From contig NZ_JACJPX010000039.1 of the NCBI RefSeq assembly GCF_014696315.1, forward strand, positions 17,560-81,559: DNA of 64,000 nt, written 5' to 3'. Positions 14,848-24,691 of the stretch are shown piece by piece. This stretch comes from Calothrix membranacea FACHB-236. Its GTDB lineage: Bacteria; Cyanobacteriota; Cyanobacteriia; Cyanobacteriales; Nostocaceae. The notes beneath the pieces were generated by a model, which saw nothing but the letters and a program-made list of their open reading frames with translations, was not told where the DNA came from and ran no database searches. Numbering within the stretch: the stretch's first letter is position 1; each line of letters begins with the position of its first letter. A program made the translations under genes and the position numbers.

Positions 14848-16557
14848 CTATTTAACACGACTCCAAGAGAAGTTGCTTAAATCTAAGAAGTAATCATCTA
14901 AATTATCTATATATTCTGATTCTTCTGGCTGAATTATAAATAATTTACCACCAGTAATATAAATTTTACCTGGTTCTCTATAGTAAGCTTTGTGACGGCT
15001 GAGCCATCCTGGTTTATCACCAGTAGTTTCTATCTTTTCTATTTTAAATGTATGACAATCTAATTGATAAACGGGAGTCTCATCAGATATGGCTGCATTA
15101 GCATATCCTAAATTACCAATAATATATATGTAGTCACCAACTAAGGTAGCAGAGTGAAAATCTGTTGGCGGAAACACATCTTGAGGATAACCAAAAATCT
15201 GGAAGCTGCCATCAGTTTGGTAAACTACAACATCGTTATATATACAAAAATCAGGGTCATAATAGTCTTCATGTTCGCCAGCAATTTCTATAATTCTGCC
15301 ATCTGGTAATTGTGTAATAGTTCTGCCAAAGCGTTGATAACACCAAGCTTTATCTTGCCAATTATCAGTATCGTCAAAAATCTTTTTTGCTCTATAAGCA
15401 GAAAAACCTTCACAAATCATCGCCTGCCAAAAAGGTATGTCCATCAACTCTGGATTTGTTTTGCCAAAGCGCGGATGTTTGCCAGCAAAATATTGCTCTG
15501 GAGATAATTGTGATAATGAAAATTTATTGTTGTCAATTTTGAGGAGCGATCGCCGCATATTATCGTTAATATCGCTCAAATCTTCACCAGATACTACTAA
15601 CATTCTGACAACATCCAGATTATTAGCGATTTTAATGGCTGTATCATTGTACTTATTGATTCTGCCAGGATTTGCCCCAGCCTCTAGTAAAATTCTGACG
15701 TAATCAGTAGCGCTCAGTTCTGCTGCCATCATTAACGCAGTGTTATCAAAATCATCAGTGGCTTCAATATCAAATCTCTCAGCAATTAGCCACTGTAAGA
15801 TATCGAGCCGATTGTTTTCTATGGCATATATTAATGGGGTTTTTCCAGAGATTCCCACATCATTGCGGTTTGCTCCCATTGCTAGCAATAATTTTGTTTT
15901 TGCTAGTTCACCCACTTGAATACTTAATAAAAAAGGGGTTCTCTGCCAACAATCAGTCACATCTTGTTGTGCGCCTTGTTCTAGTAATAACTTTACTTGT
16001 TCTAAATTTCCAAAAACTATAGCGTGCATTAACTCTGTCCATTCCAACTGCTCTGAGTTAGCACCTGCATTCAATAGTAATTGGACAGCATCAAATCTTC
16101 CTATATGAGCAGCTAATTTAATAGCAGTCTCACCATAGCTACTTCTGCCATTAACAGCAGCACCTCTAGATACAAGTAAATTTAAAATCGAGATTAAATT
16201 TTGATCCTGCAAAATATCTCGACCATACATTGCTTGAATTAAAACATCATATCCATTTTCTGTTTGATAATTAATATCTGCTCCCGCATCGAGAATAAAT
16301 TGGACTTTATCTATATTTCCTGACTGTACAGCCAAGTCGAGTACAGTATTCTCCGATTCTGGTTCAATAGCATTAACATTTGCACCATGTTCTACAAGGC
16401 AACGCAGTATATCTATGCCTGCATCAGAGCTACTAACCGCAAACATTAATGGCGTTTTCTGAAAATCCTCGTCTATAGCATCAATATCAACACCATTACT
16501 AATTTCGTTTGCAACTCCAGCAATATCTCCCTGCTGTGCATAAAGATGAATTTGCAT
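14848..16557 (-). CDS. Ankyrin-repeat protein with C-terminal propeller-like region
   Basis: A 569-residue protein. Residues about 1-330 are nine or ten ankyrin repeats (for example TPLMFAVSSSDAGIDILRCLVEHGANVNA and NTALMMAAELSATDYVRILLEAGAN). The remaining 240 residues are different: FWQAMICEGFSAYRAKKIFDD, then RFGRTITQLPDGRIIEIAGE, GDYIYIIGNLG and KIYITGGKLFII, which look like Kelch or propeller blades. There is no signal peptide or membrane helix, so it is probably cytoplasmic and protein-binding. It has no recognisable enzyme domain. It is convergent with the lyase gene, 22 bp apart. Confidence 0.75.
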   Translation of the reverse strand: MQIHLYAQQGDIAGVANEISNGVDIDAIDEDFQKTPLMFAVSSSDAGIDILRCLVEHGANVNAIEPESENTVLDLAVQSGNIDKVQFILDAGADINYQTENGYDVLIQAMYGRDILQDQNLISILNLLVSRGAAVNGRSSYGETAIKLAAHIGRFDAVQLLLNAGANSEQLEWTELMHAIVFGNLEQVKLLLEQGAQQDVTDCWQRTPFLLSIQVGELAKTKLLLAMGANRNDVGISGKTPLIYAIENNRLDILQWLIAERFDIEATDDFDNTALMMAAELSATDYVRILLEAGANPGRINKYNDTAIKIANNLDVVRMLVVSGEDLSDINDNMRRSLLKIDNNKFSLSQLSPEQYFAGKHPRFGKTNPELMDIPFWQAMICEGFSAYRAKKIFDDTDNWQDKAWCYQRFGRTITQLPDGRIIEIAGEHEDYYDPDFCIYNDVVVYQTDGSFQIFGYPQDVFPPTDFHSATLVGDYIYIIGNLGYANAAISDETPVYQLDCHTFKIEKIETTGDKPGWLSRHKAYYREPGKIYITGGKLFIIQPEESEYIDNLDDYFLDLSNFSWSRVK

Positions 16558-16712
16558 AATTTTTCTGTTGATTTTTGAATGTAAATGTTAATTTCACGTA
16601 GTGGCGTGTCTAGCCTTAAATGTTTCAATAAAGATGAATTTTATCCGCGTTTATCTGCGGTTAATTTTTTCTAATCTAACGCACTATTTTAGTCTAGACA
16701 CGCTAGTAGCCA

Positions 16713-16744
16713 GTAGGATGCGTTAGCGATAGCGTAACGCATCA
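16713..16744. repeat. Dispersed repeat R2
   Basis: GTAGGATGCGTTAGCGAT followed by AGCGTAACGCATCA forms a near-perfect inverted repeat with its centre at the CGAT. The same sequence, inverted, occurs at 56834-56864 and with one change at 63770-63800. Confidence 0.7.
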
Positions 16745-16833
16745 TATCTGAGATTTTTTCGGTAATAAAATCGGATTGCTATATAAATATTCAGTATTGA
16801 TATTGCTATAAATTAACGGCTATTGATATCAAC

Positions 16834-17379
16834 TTAAATTATTTGTAAATACTCAGTGGGGACATTATCTACTAACCAAACACCGTTATCAGAACAATAG
16901 AAGATATAGTCAGCCTGATGCATTGCAGCTGCATCCACAGCAAAAACTACTGGCTTGCCATGTCTTGCACCCACATTCTTGGCTGTAGCAATATCTTTTG
17001 ATAAATGCACATGATGACGAGACATTTTACTGAGTCCCGTTTGTAAAATTGATTCTACAGATTGTTTCGCTGTACCGTGGTAAAGTACATCTGGAGGTAC
17101 AACAGGTTCTAATTGCAAATCAACTTCTACACTATGCCCTTGGTTTGCACGAATTAGAGTACCTGTAGAGTCAAAAGAAAAGCGTTGTTTATCATTGCTT
17201 TCTACTACTAGCTGTAATTCTTGGCGAGTGATAGGAAACTTATTTTTCGCGCAAGCAGTTATTAGTTCATTAATCTCAACCCATCCACCAGGGGCAAGTT
17301 TTATGCCAATATCTGCTGGTTTGTGTCGCAGATGTTTGCTAAGAAACTTGCTGACTTTAATCAGGCGGGAATCGTTCAT
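16834..17379 (-). CDS. kptA: RNA 2'-phosphotransferase
   Basis: A 181-residue KptA/Tpt1 protein. The N-terminal winged domain has SKFLSKHLRHKPADIGIKL and GGWVEINELI; the C-terminal ADP-ribosyltransferase-like domain has VLYHGTAKQSVESILQTGL, HHVHLSKD and GKPVVFAVDA. The enzyme transfers an RNA 2'-phosphate to NAD+, giving ADP-ribose 1''-2''-cyclic phosphate. In bacteria, which lack the splicing pathway that makes such phosphates, its role is unclear, perhaps RNA repair. No RNA ligase gene is adjacent. Confidence 0.9.
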   Translation of the reverse strand: MNDSRLIKVSKFLSKHLRHKPADIGIKLAPGGWVEINELITACAKNKFPITRQELQLVVESNDKQRFSFDSTGTLIRANQGHSVEVDLQLEPVVPPDVLYHGTAKQSVESILQTGLSKMSRHHVHLSKDIATAKNVGARHGKPVVFAVDAAAMHQADYIFYCSDNGVWLVDNVPTEYLQII

Positions 17380-17560
17380 TTGATTGTGATAACAATAATA
17401 TACTACAAATATATATGTATTGTATTACAAAGAATACAGAGCGTCAATTTATAGTGCGTTGCAGGGTAATAGAGGACATTGAATCTAAAAATTAATCATA
17501 AAGCGATTCCCATATTGGGAGGTACGAGGATAAACGCCCATAAGTCACTGAGCGAGATTT

Positions 17561-17593
17561 AGATCCCCGACCTTTTGAAAAAGTCGGGGATCT
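17561..17593. repeat. Palindromic repeat (11-bp stem) between nblS and kptA
   Basis: AGATCCCCGAC and GTCGGGGATCT are perfect inverse complements around an 11-base A/T-rich loop. It follows the nblS stop on the minus strand but lacks a U-tract. A degraded relative (GAGATTTAGATACCCGA) appears near 56800, so it is a dispersed element that may help end nblS transcripts. Confidence 0.65.
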
Positions 17594-17649
17594 GAGCGGC
17601 AAATTTTCACAAAGGTGAACTTTACGAATTACGAACTACGAATTACAAA

Positions 17650-19545
17650 TTACGAATTATTCACCACTGTTAAATCAAACCAAAAAGTTGTACCTACTCC
17701 AACTTCACTAACCAAATGCACTTGGCTGCGATGTCTTTCCATAATATTGCGAACAATGGAAAGACCTAAGCCTGTACCTTCAAGAGTGTGAACGCGATTT
17801 TCTACACGGAAGAAGCGGTCAAAAATCGCTTGTTGGTCTTCTGAATCAATGCCAATGCCAGTATCAGAGACTTCTACTCGCACAGGTAGCGGCTGATTGT
17901 AAGAATTATGGATGAAATCTAATTGATAGGCGCGGATAGCTACTTTACCGCCAGCAGGGGTAAATTTGAGAGCATTACCCACTAAATTAGCTAATACTTG
18001 TAGTAATAAATCATAATTACCTAATACTAAGGGTAACTGTGGGGCTACTTCTTGAATTAATTCAATGCCTTTATCTTTGGCATTCAATTGATATGTTCTT
18101 AAGGTTTGCTCAATTGCTTGCGATAAATCTACGCCATCAAAATTATAGGCGCGACCTGATTCTAATTTGGATAAATCTAAAACATCGTTGACTAAGCGTG
18201 TTAGGCGATCGGTTTCATGATTAACTGTTTGTAAAAACTCTTGGCGCTGTTCTATACTCAAGTCTTCACCGTAGTCATGTAATGTTTCGATAAAAGATTT
18301 GATGTTAAATAAAGGTGTTCGCAGTTCGTGAGAAACGTTACTGATAAATTGACTTTTCGCTTCGTTGAGTTCTACTTCTCGGGTGATATCTTGCACTGTA
18401 ATGGCAATGCCTTTGATGCTTTCCCGTTGTAAATTTAAAACTGTAGTCAGCAAAATTCTGATTGTGCGTTTGGTGGGTTCGTTCAGCGCAATCCGAAACT
18501 CAGCACTTTCACATTCACCCGCAGCCATTTCATATAAAGGGCGGGTAATTTCCATTTGCACAGCCGAGGGCAAGTGATATAACACATTGCTACCTACAAC
18601 CTCTTCATTTTCCCAGGCAAAAATGCGCTGTGCTGTGGGGTTGATTAAAATTACCTGCATATTATTGTCAATCAACACCGCACCGTCAGCGATGGTAGAA
18701 ACTAGAGTTTCTAGCTTGGCTTTTTCTGCGGTTAGTTCCTCAATATTTTGTTCTTCATAGCTTTCTAAACGCTGTGCCATGTCATTAAAGCTTAAAATTA
18801 ACTCTCCTAGTTCACCTCCTAGGGGCAAGTCAATTCTTTGCTTAAAGTTTCCGGCGGCGATTTGTTTCACACCTACCAAGAGTTCTTTAATGGGTTTGGT
18901 GATTGTTAAAGCATTAATTACCCCCGCCAAAATTACCATTACCCAAATGGTGATAAAAACAGCAATGGTAACATCACGGGTGAAATTGGTGGAGATAACA
19001 GCCGTTTGGTTGGGGTTAATGCCAATCGCCAATACACCCAAGTATTTTTTATTGACGATTAATGGTACAAACACATCAGTTACAGCACCATCAGGTGTCA
19101 TGTGTTGCCGTACCATCGGCTTGTCACCGTCCCCAGGGTAATCTTCTGGTAGTTGGATTCGCCGTTCAATGGTAAGGGAGTTTTTTACCTCCGCTTCCCA
19201 AAAAGGAATGCCAAAAAAGATATTCCCTGTTTCATCAGCGTAAAGCATATAGCGCACGCTAGAAGTGCTGCTGTAGAAGCGTTGGGAAAATTGGGCAACT
19301 TCAGTAAGGTTGTGGTCAGCCACTAGAGGGGCGACATTGGCAGCTAGCAGCAGTCCCAAGTCACGACCGAAGCGCGTGTCATTCATCCGCGCATCCTGTT
19401 GAATTGTATTCACCGCCCAAAAGGTCAGACCACTCATAACTAACGAAACCACCAAAGTGGCAACAGCTAACAGCTTCGTCTGGAGGGTGAAATCTGACCA
19501 CCAATTCGCGATCGTTTCTCGGATTGTCTTCACAAGAGCCAGCAT
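17650..19545 (-). CDS. nblS: Sensor histidine kinase NblS (Hik33/DspA type)
   Basis: A 631-residue membrane kinase. Two membrane helices (about 26-46 and 192-212) flank a periplasmic sensor domain; then come a HAMP linker (about 212-265), a PAS domain (about 275-390, LVSTIADGAVLIDNN), HisKA with phospho-accepting His406 in FISNVSHELRTPL, and an HATPase with NLVGNALKFTPAGGK and GTGLGLSIV. The layout and wording match cyanobacterial NblS, which controls high-light, nutrient and cold responses and phycobilisome degradation. Its position beside purD is a conserved cyanobacterial arrangement. There are 120 bp between the two genes. Confidence 0.9.
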   Translation of the reverse strand: MLALVKTIRETIANWWSDFTLQTKLLAVATLVVSLVMSGLTFWAVNTIQQDARMNDTRFGRDLGLLLAANVAPLVADHNLTEVAQFSQRFYSSTSSVRYMLYADETGNIFFGIPFWEAEVKNSLTIERRIQLPEDYPGDGDKPMVRQHMTPDGAVTDVFVPLIVNKKYLGVLAIGINPNQTAVISTNFTRDVTIAVFITIWVMVILAGVINALTITKPIKELLVGVKQIAAGNFKQRIDLPLGGELGELILSFNDMAQRLESYEEQNIEELTAEKAKLETLVSTIADGAVLIDNNMQVILINPTAQRIFAWENEEVVGSNVLYHLPSAVQMEITRPLYEMAAGECESAEFRIALNEPTKRTIRILLTTVLNLQRESIKGIAITVQDITREVELNEAKSQFISNVSHELRTPLFNIKSFIETLHDYGEDLSIEQRQEFLQTVNHETDRLTRLVNDVLDLSKLESGRAYNFDGVDLSQAIEQTLRTYQLNAKDKGIELIQEVAPQLPLVLGNYDLLLQVLANLVGNALKFTPAGGKVAIRAYQLDFIHNSYNQPLPVRVEVSDTGIGIDSEDQQAIFDRFFRVENRVHTLEGTGLGLSIVRNIMERHRSQVHLVSEVGVGTTFWFDLTVVNNS

Positions 19546-19665
19546 CTTAAATAAAAGTTGTTAGTAGTTTTATAAACCCCAACAACTAAAAAATTAACAG
19601 TTAATTTGATCAAAATGTAGAGTTAAGGAGATTTTAAGGATGAATTGCACTTCATCCTTCATCCT

Positions 19666-20955
19666 TCATACTTCAGCCTTTCTCAGCACTCTATGACCAA
19701 TATCTCTACGGTAATACATTCCTTCAAAGTGAATTGATTGAATGCCGGTGTATGCTTGGGCGATCGCTTCCTCAAAATTCCCGCCAATTCCGGTAATATT
19801 TAATACTCGCCCACCATCGGTTACTATTTGTTGCTGCTCGTTGAGCTTAGTTCCTGCATGGAATACAGTCACATTATCAGCATTTGCTTTCTCAGTACCA
19901 GTAATTACCTGTCCTTTTTCATACGCTCCGGGATAGCCCCCAGCCGCCGCCACGACTGTAGCCGCTGCTCCCGGTTTCCAGGCAATTGGGGGCATTTCGC
20001 CTAAACGCTGTTGGACGCAAGCTAAAATCAATTCTTCTAAAGGCGTTTCTAAAAGTGGCAGAATTACTTGGGTTTCGGGATCGCCAAAGCGACAATTAAA
20101 TTCCAAAACCTTAAAGTCGCCATCGGGTGAAATCATTAACCCAGCGTACAGCACACCTCGGTAATCGATGCCTTTAGCTTTTAAAGTTGTGATCGCTCTT
20201 TCTAAAACTTCTTGTTGAACTCGCGCCATCAATTCTGGGGTGGCTATTGGTGCAGGGGCGTAAGCTCCCATCCCACCAGTATTTTCTCCTGTATCGCCTT
20301 CCCCAATCCGCTTATGATCCTGTGCTGGGAGTAAAGAACGAATAGTTAAGCCATCAGTTAAGGCTAAAACCGAAACCTCTTGCCCAATCAAGCATTCTTC
20401 AATAACTACAAATTCTCCAGCACTGCCAAATTGCCCCTGAAAAATCGTATCAATGGCATTGTGGGCTTGTTCTACCGTTTCCGCCACTATGACACCCTTA
20501 CCCGCCGCCAAGCCATCAGCTTTCACCACAATCGGCGCACCTTGGGCTTTCACATAGGATTTAGCAGCGGCGGCTTCCGTAAAGACTGCGGCTTTAGCTG
20601 TGGGAATCCCCGCTTCTTGCATTAAAGCTTTTGCCCAAGCCTTACTAGCTTCAATTTGCGCCCCAGCTTTAACAGGGCCAAATACCATCAATCCTTTTGC
20701 CTGGAGATAATCTGTAATTCCCTTAGCTAAAGGCACCTCTGGCCCCACTACCACGAGAGTTATGCCATTTTCCAGCGCAAATTTGCTAATTCCATCAAAA
20801 TCATCCACAGCTAAAGGCAAGTTTTGACAACCTGCCATACTCGCCGTACCCCCATTACCAGGGACACAAACAACTTGCTCAATTTGCTTAGATTGCAGCA
20901 ATTTCCAAGCTAGAGCGTGTTCGCGCCCCCCATTCCCAACAACTAAAACTTTCAC
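19666..20955 (-). CDS. purD: Phosphoribosylamine-glycine ligase
   Basis: A 429-residue ATP-grasp enzyme joining phosphoribosylamine and glycine to make GAR, the second step of purine synthesis. It shows the N-terminal MKVLVVGNGGREHALAWKL, substrate loop VVGPEVPLA, ATP-binding PIVVKADGLAAGKGVIVA and the C-terminal signature VLEFNCRFGDPETQ. Length is full and there are no breaks. It is upstream of nblS on the same strand, and cotranscription with nblS is possible. Confidence 0.96.
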   Translation of the reverse strand: MKVLVVGNGGREHALAWKLLQSKQIEQVVCVPGNGGTASMAGCQNLPLAVDDFDGISKFALENGITLVVVGPEVPLAKGITDYLQAKGLMVFGPVKAGAQIEASKAWAKALMQEAGIPTAKAAVFTEAAAAKSYVKAQGAPIVVKADGLAAGKGVIVAETVEQAHNAIDTIFQGQFGSAGEFVVIEECLIGQEVSVLALTDGLTIRSLLPAQDHKRIGEGDTGENTGGMGAYAPAPIATPELMARVQQEVLERAITTLKAKGIDYRGVLYAGLMISPDGDFKVLEFNCRFGDPETQVILPLLETPLEELILACVQQRLGEMPPIAWKPGAAATVVAAAGGYPGAYEKGQVITGTEKANADNVTVFHAGTKLNEQQQIVTDGGRVLNITGIGGNFEEAIAQAYTGIQSIHFEGMYYRRDIGHRVLRKAEV

Positions 20956-21084
20956 AGATTTCCTCTTGCATCCCTTGGGCTACTCGCGGATCAATTTTTT
21001 CATCAATTCCGATCATCATGCAAGGCCTGGGGGGAAAAGGGGCAGGGGGCAGGGGAAGATGAGGGAGATGAGGGAGATGAGGAA

Positions 21085-21115
21085 GACAAGAAGCAATTAC
21101 CAATTACCAATTACC
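21085..21115. repeat. Heptameric AATTACC repeat
   Basis: Three units of AATTACC follow GA-rich repeats (GATGAGG type) that begin near 21055. This tract separates purD from the vWA-gene terminator. Confidence 0.55.
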
Positions 21116-21119
21116 AAAG

Positions 21120-21146
21120 TCGGCGGGTGATAAAGTTTCCCGCCGA
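21120..21146 (-). terminator. Putative terminator of the VIT/vWA gene
   Basis: TCGGCGGG and CCCGCCGA form a perfect 8-bp GC-rich stem, 19 bp after the stop of the minus-strand gene. The following minus-strand bases, CTTTGG, give only a short U-tract, so efficiency is uncertain. Confidence 0.5.
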
Positions 21147-21164
21147 TTTACTATGAAAACTACT

Positions 21165-23615
21165 TTAGACTTGTTGCATTTGAATTGTGAGAATGGCTGT
21201 GGTTGTAAGAGTTTGTGGTGGTCGCCAAGTTAAGAGCGATCGCCTAATTCTTTCAATCACATCATGTTCTTTGAGAGAAGACAACTGCTCATCAAGCACT
21301 ACTTGTCTCACCCTTCCTTTGCTAATTTGCAACTCAAAGACTAAATTGCCAGTGAAAATTGTAGAGAACTGAATTGATTGCAAATGTTGAGAGAGTAAAG
21401 CAATCATTTGTTGATCCAATCCTGATACACTTACAATTTGCGGACGATAAACAGGCGCAATTTCTGAGAGTTTATCTGCCAAATCTTCCAATTCTGCATC
21501 TCTAGCCCCAAAATTTCCGCCACCTGGGATTGGATAATTACTTTCCTTTTTAGCCTTTTTCCTTTCTACTTTGCCTGAATCCATCGCATCAAAAGATGGT
21601 TTTGCCATTGGTGGCATTTCTGCCCTTGCTGCGGGGGGAGAGATGGTGCTTAGAGGTGGTGGTGCAGATAGCTGAGGTGAGGAATAGACCATTTCCACCA
21701 TAGGCGCAGCCATTGCAGTTGGTACAGCACTACCAAATATTCCCTCATAGCTAATACCTTCGGGCATTTCTACAGGTACTTGCACAGAAACAGAAGCTTC
21801 ACGGGGATTAACTCGCACATCATCGCTGACGGCAACGAAGGCGGTATATTGCGATAACAGTTGATAGGTAAGGGCTGTATCCGTCACGGCTTCAACGCCT
21901 AGCTTGGTTTCACCACTCACCATCTGATTCATCAAATCTTTGATGCGGGAACGTCCCCAAAGTTGAGCGATCGCAGGATTACCTGTGGCTGTAAAATCCA
22001 GTTGGAAGGTGTGTTGGTAGCGCGTACCACCCGCAACAATGCCAGTAATATGCAATTTCCCAGAATGGCTATCTGGTTTGCGCCCAAATAGCACTAACGG
22101 CTGTTCTGCAAATAAATCTGGTGGCGTGGAAGGATACATTACTGGGGATGCACCATCACCTTCCCATTGCAAGTTGATGTTGGCAAGGACAGGATTGTTA
22201 ATCTGGCGGAAGAATTTTTCCACTACTTGATCAGTTGGTTCATCATGGCGAATCACGCGCGCCATACCCCGTCCTAATTCCGCAATGCGATTGAGTAGGA
22301 AACGATTCACCGAACTACCTGCACCAAAGCTATAGAGGCGGGTTCCGGGTTTGAGATGGCGTTGCACTTCTGCCAAAATTTGGTTTTCGTTGCCGATATA
22401 GCCATCGGTCAGTAATACAATACTCCGCAAGCGTCCGGGATCTTTAACAGGGAAGTTCAAGACGGCGCGAATCCCGCGTAACATTTCTGTTCCCCCACCT
22501 GCATTTAATTGATTGATGTAATTAATTGCTAAGGCGCGATTTTGTGGGGTATTGGGGAGGGGAACAGGTGAAAGTTGCTGAGTGGTATCAGAAAAATCAA
22601 TAATGCTGAAAGTGTCGTCAGGATTCAGCCCATTAATAAAACGCCGCATCAATTCCTGACATTGCATTAATGGCGCGCCGCTTTGAGAACCAGAGGTGTC
22701 AATGAGAAACACCATATCCTTAGGAACAAGCTGTTCTGGGCGATACTGGATAGCTGGAATTAAATAAACGGCAAAGTGTCCACCCTTTGCATCATTTTGG
22801 CAGAGTACAGTTGTTTGAGTGCTTTTGCCTGCTACTTGGTAGCGTAAAATCAAATCTTTGTTGGGAATTGTATCTCCACCTGCGAGTTTTACTTTTACTC
22901 GTTGTCCTTCATAGGCGATTTGGATTTGGTGAGAAGGTGAGATAATATCCAGAATTTCTACCCCTGCATCAATTTCTACCGTGACATTAATATCATGGCG
23001 GGAGCGAGTACCCGCTGGCAGAATCGGTGCATTCAAGCGCGAAGCATCTGGTACTAAGTCAGTATCTTGATTTTGCAGCATTGGTGCAGCAGCAGAACCG
23101 CCACCTTGGGTATTGTCTTCAATGATTGTCCCAGGAATGTAACGTGGCCCTACCACCATTGGAAAGACAAACTCATAATTTCCCGCCGCAAATTTTAGGC
23201 TTTCGGTGTAGCGAATAATTACATCAATTTGCTCACCGGGTTTAATATTAGCGAGAGATTGAGTAAAAATGTTATCTCTTTCTTGTTCTAGCAGCCCAGC
23301 CGTGCGTCCTTGTTGTTTAGCTTGCTCGTAGATTTGCTGTGCTTCTTGGCGCTTTTTAATACTACCTTGAATAGTGCGATCGCCAATGCGAATCAGCATA
23401 TCATCAACAGCAGCCTCATCAGGTAACGGAAATATATAAACAGCTTCTAATGTAGTTGTGAAGGGGTTTTCAAAGCTTTGGGTAACTTCCACCCGCGAGA
23501 TATTGCCCGTTACTTGCGCTTCTACCTCAGTGTGCTTTAAAGGAAAAGCTATTTGCTGTTGCTCGGGAGTTTGAATATATAAGCCACCAGCTTGGCGTTC
23601 TAAAGTTTGAGTCAT
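21165..23615 (-). CDS. VIT and vWA domain protein (inter-alpha-trypsin-inhibitor-like)
   Basis: An 816-residue protein. An N-terminal VIT domain (about 10-140, with PLKHTEVEAQVTGNISRVEV and EAVYIFPLPDEAAVDDM) is followed by a vWA domain (about 300-470) with an intact metal-ion site: DMVFLIDTSGSQSG carries DxSxS, and later LLTDGYIGNE. After about 640 comes a Pro/Ala/Met-rich linker and a C-terminal beta-strand-rich domain that begins near ISEIAPVYRP-like wording. There is no signal peptide, so it may be cytosolic or leave by another route. vWA domains with metal sites bind proteins; function in cyanobacteria is unknown. A terminator-like hairpin follows. Confidence 0.85.
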   Translation of the reverse strand: MTQTLERQAGGLYIQTPEQQQIAFPLKHTEVEAQVTGNISRVEVTQSFENPFTTTLEAVYIFPLPDEAAVDDMLIRIGDRTIQGSIKKRQEAQQIYEQAKQQGRTAGLLEQERDNIFTQSLANIKPGEQIDVIIRYTESLKFAAGNYEFVFPMVVGPRYIPGTIIEDNTQGGGSAAAPMLQNQDTDLVPDASRLNAPILPAGTRSRHDINVTVEIDAGVEILDIISPSHQIQIAYEGQRVKVKLAGGDTIPNKDLILRYQVAGKSTQTTVLCQNDAKGGHFAVYLIPAIQYRPEQLVPKDMVFLIDTSGSQSGAPLMQCQELMRRFINGLNPDDTFSIIDFSDTTQQLSPVPLPNTPQNRALAINYINQLNAGGGTEMLRGIRAVLNFPVKDPGRLRSIVLLTDGYIGNENQILAEVQRHLKPGTRLYSFGAGSSVNRFLLNRIAELGRGMARVIRHDEPTDQVVEKFFRQINNPVLANINLQWEGDGASPVMYPSTPPDLFAEQPLVLFGRKPDSHSGKLHITGIVAGGTRYQHTFQLDFTATGNPAIAQLWGRSRIKDLMNQMVSGETKLGVEAVTDTALTYQLLSQYTAFVAVSDDVRVNPREASVSVQVPVEMPEGISYEGIFGSAVPTAMAAPMVEMVYSSPQLSAPPPLSTISPPAARAEMPPMAKPSFDAMDSGKVERKKAKKESNYPIPGGGNFGARDAELEDLADKLSEIAPVYRPQIVSVSGLDQQMIALLSQHLQSIQFSTIFTGNLVFELQISKGRVRQVVLDEQLSSLKEHDVIERIRRSLLTWRPPQTLTTTAILTIQMQQV

Positions 23616-23765
23616 AAAAATTACCTACCGCTATTTCTTTCCTGTCTCTAGCGTAGGTAAGTTTATTGGGCAAAAGTGCTCACCTTTGTGCTCACTATAT
23701 GCTCAGATAATGTTTTTGGGCATAGGGAATAGGGCATGGGGCATAGGGAAGATTCACCAATGCCC

Positions 23766-23891
23766 CAATACTGCTCGGTTAAGGATTTTCAACTCGGAAT
23801 TTAGTTTAGGGAAATGGTAAAAGGGTAAGGATTAAAGGTTTTTTCTAGCCCCTTTTCCCCTTCCCCTTTTGCCCTTAACCGACAAGTATTG
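23766..23891. mobile_element. MITE-like element, copy A (126 bp)
   Basis: The ends CAATACTGCTCGGTTAAG and, inverted, CAATACTTGTCGGTTAAG are nearly perfect terminal inverted repeats. The interior has AACTCGGAATTT and a G/A- then C/T-rich stretch. A second copy in opposite orientation is at 33014-33183. It has no coding capacity, so it would need a transposase in trans. It occupies much of the 23616-23970 gap; the rest is short G-rich heptamer repeat. Confidence 0.75.
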
Positions 23892-23970
23892 ACCAATGCC
23901 CAATCCCATTTAGGTAAGCCAGTAGTTAATTTAATTACGAATTACAAACTACGAATTACTAATTATTTGC

Positions 23971-24408
23971 TTAGTTTTGAGCGTGCTTACCTATTACCTT
24001 GGCAAAATCAGGCACTGCGTCCTCAACATATTGCTTGGCAGAACCGCGAAACTTGTCATAAGTTCCGCGAACAATGGAGCGATTACTCTTTTGCACCCTC
24101 TGATCGGTAACATTAAGTAGCGCATCAGCAGCACGAGAGCGGCTTTCAACTAAGTAATCTACCGGATCGCCCTTCTGTAAGCCTTCGCTCCAGATAGGAT
24201 CAATTGCCGTAAAGCACTGTGGTAGCAGCTGCTCAACAACATAAGGGATATATCCTGGCTTAACCCCCTTAAGTGCAGCAAAGGCAGTTTTGAGGGCCAT
24301 GCCACCTAGACCTGACTTTGAAGCAATCTGTTCTTCGATCATTGTGCAGCAGTCATCCACAATCAAGTCTTTTTTGGTTGGGTTTAAGAGTTCTTCGCTC
24401 AGTCCCAT
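23971..24408 (-). CDS. Conserved cyanobacterial protein, function unknown
   Basis: A 145-residue soluble, mostly helical protein: MGLSEELLNPTKKDLIVDDC at the start, a middle with KPGYIPYVVEQLLPQCF, and an Arg/Asp-rich segment YLVESRSRAADALLNVTDQR. The sequence looks like a conserved family (possibly DUF6918-like), but I cannot name an activity. AGGAGG lies about eight bases before its ATG on the minus strand, a strong ribosome-binding site. It is separated from the next minus-strand gene by a hairpin. Confidence 0.7.
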   Translation of the reverse strand: MGLSEELLNPTKKDLIVDDCCTMIEEQIASKSGLGGMALKTAFAALKGVKPGYIPYVVEQLLPQCFTAIDPIWSEGLQKGDPVDYLVESRSRAADALLNVTDQRVQKSNRSIVRGTYDKFRGSAKQYVEDAVPDFAKVIGKHAQN

Positions 24409-24510
24409 TTAATTCCTCCTTAATTTCACACTACTTAATTTTTATTCAACTAGTTTTCTTAGCGACCAGGAAAATACAACCTAGGATAGGATGTCTAAAA
24501 TCCTACTAAG

Positions 24511-24545
24511 CGCACCCAGAAATTCTAAACGAATTCCTGGGTGCG
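24511..24545. repeat. 14-bp inverted repeat between two small genes
   Basis: CGCACCCAGAAATT and AATTCCTGGGTGCG pair at 13 of 14 positions around loop CTAAACG. It lies 147 bp beyond the stop of the 24692-24982 gene on the minus strand. It may end that transcript, although the following bases carry only a weak U-run (GGATTTT). Confidence 0.5.
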
Positions 24546-24691
24546 TTGCCATACACAAGGTATGAAAAAGACAATTAACACTTCAAGTTAAGTTGATCAA
24601 TTCCGGATATTGATATTTAGAAGACAAGGGAGAAATTACAAAATCGTCTTTACGCGTTCCCCATTACCTTTTCCCCTTAACATATCAAGAG

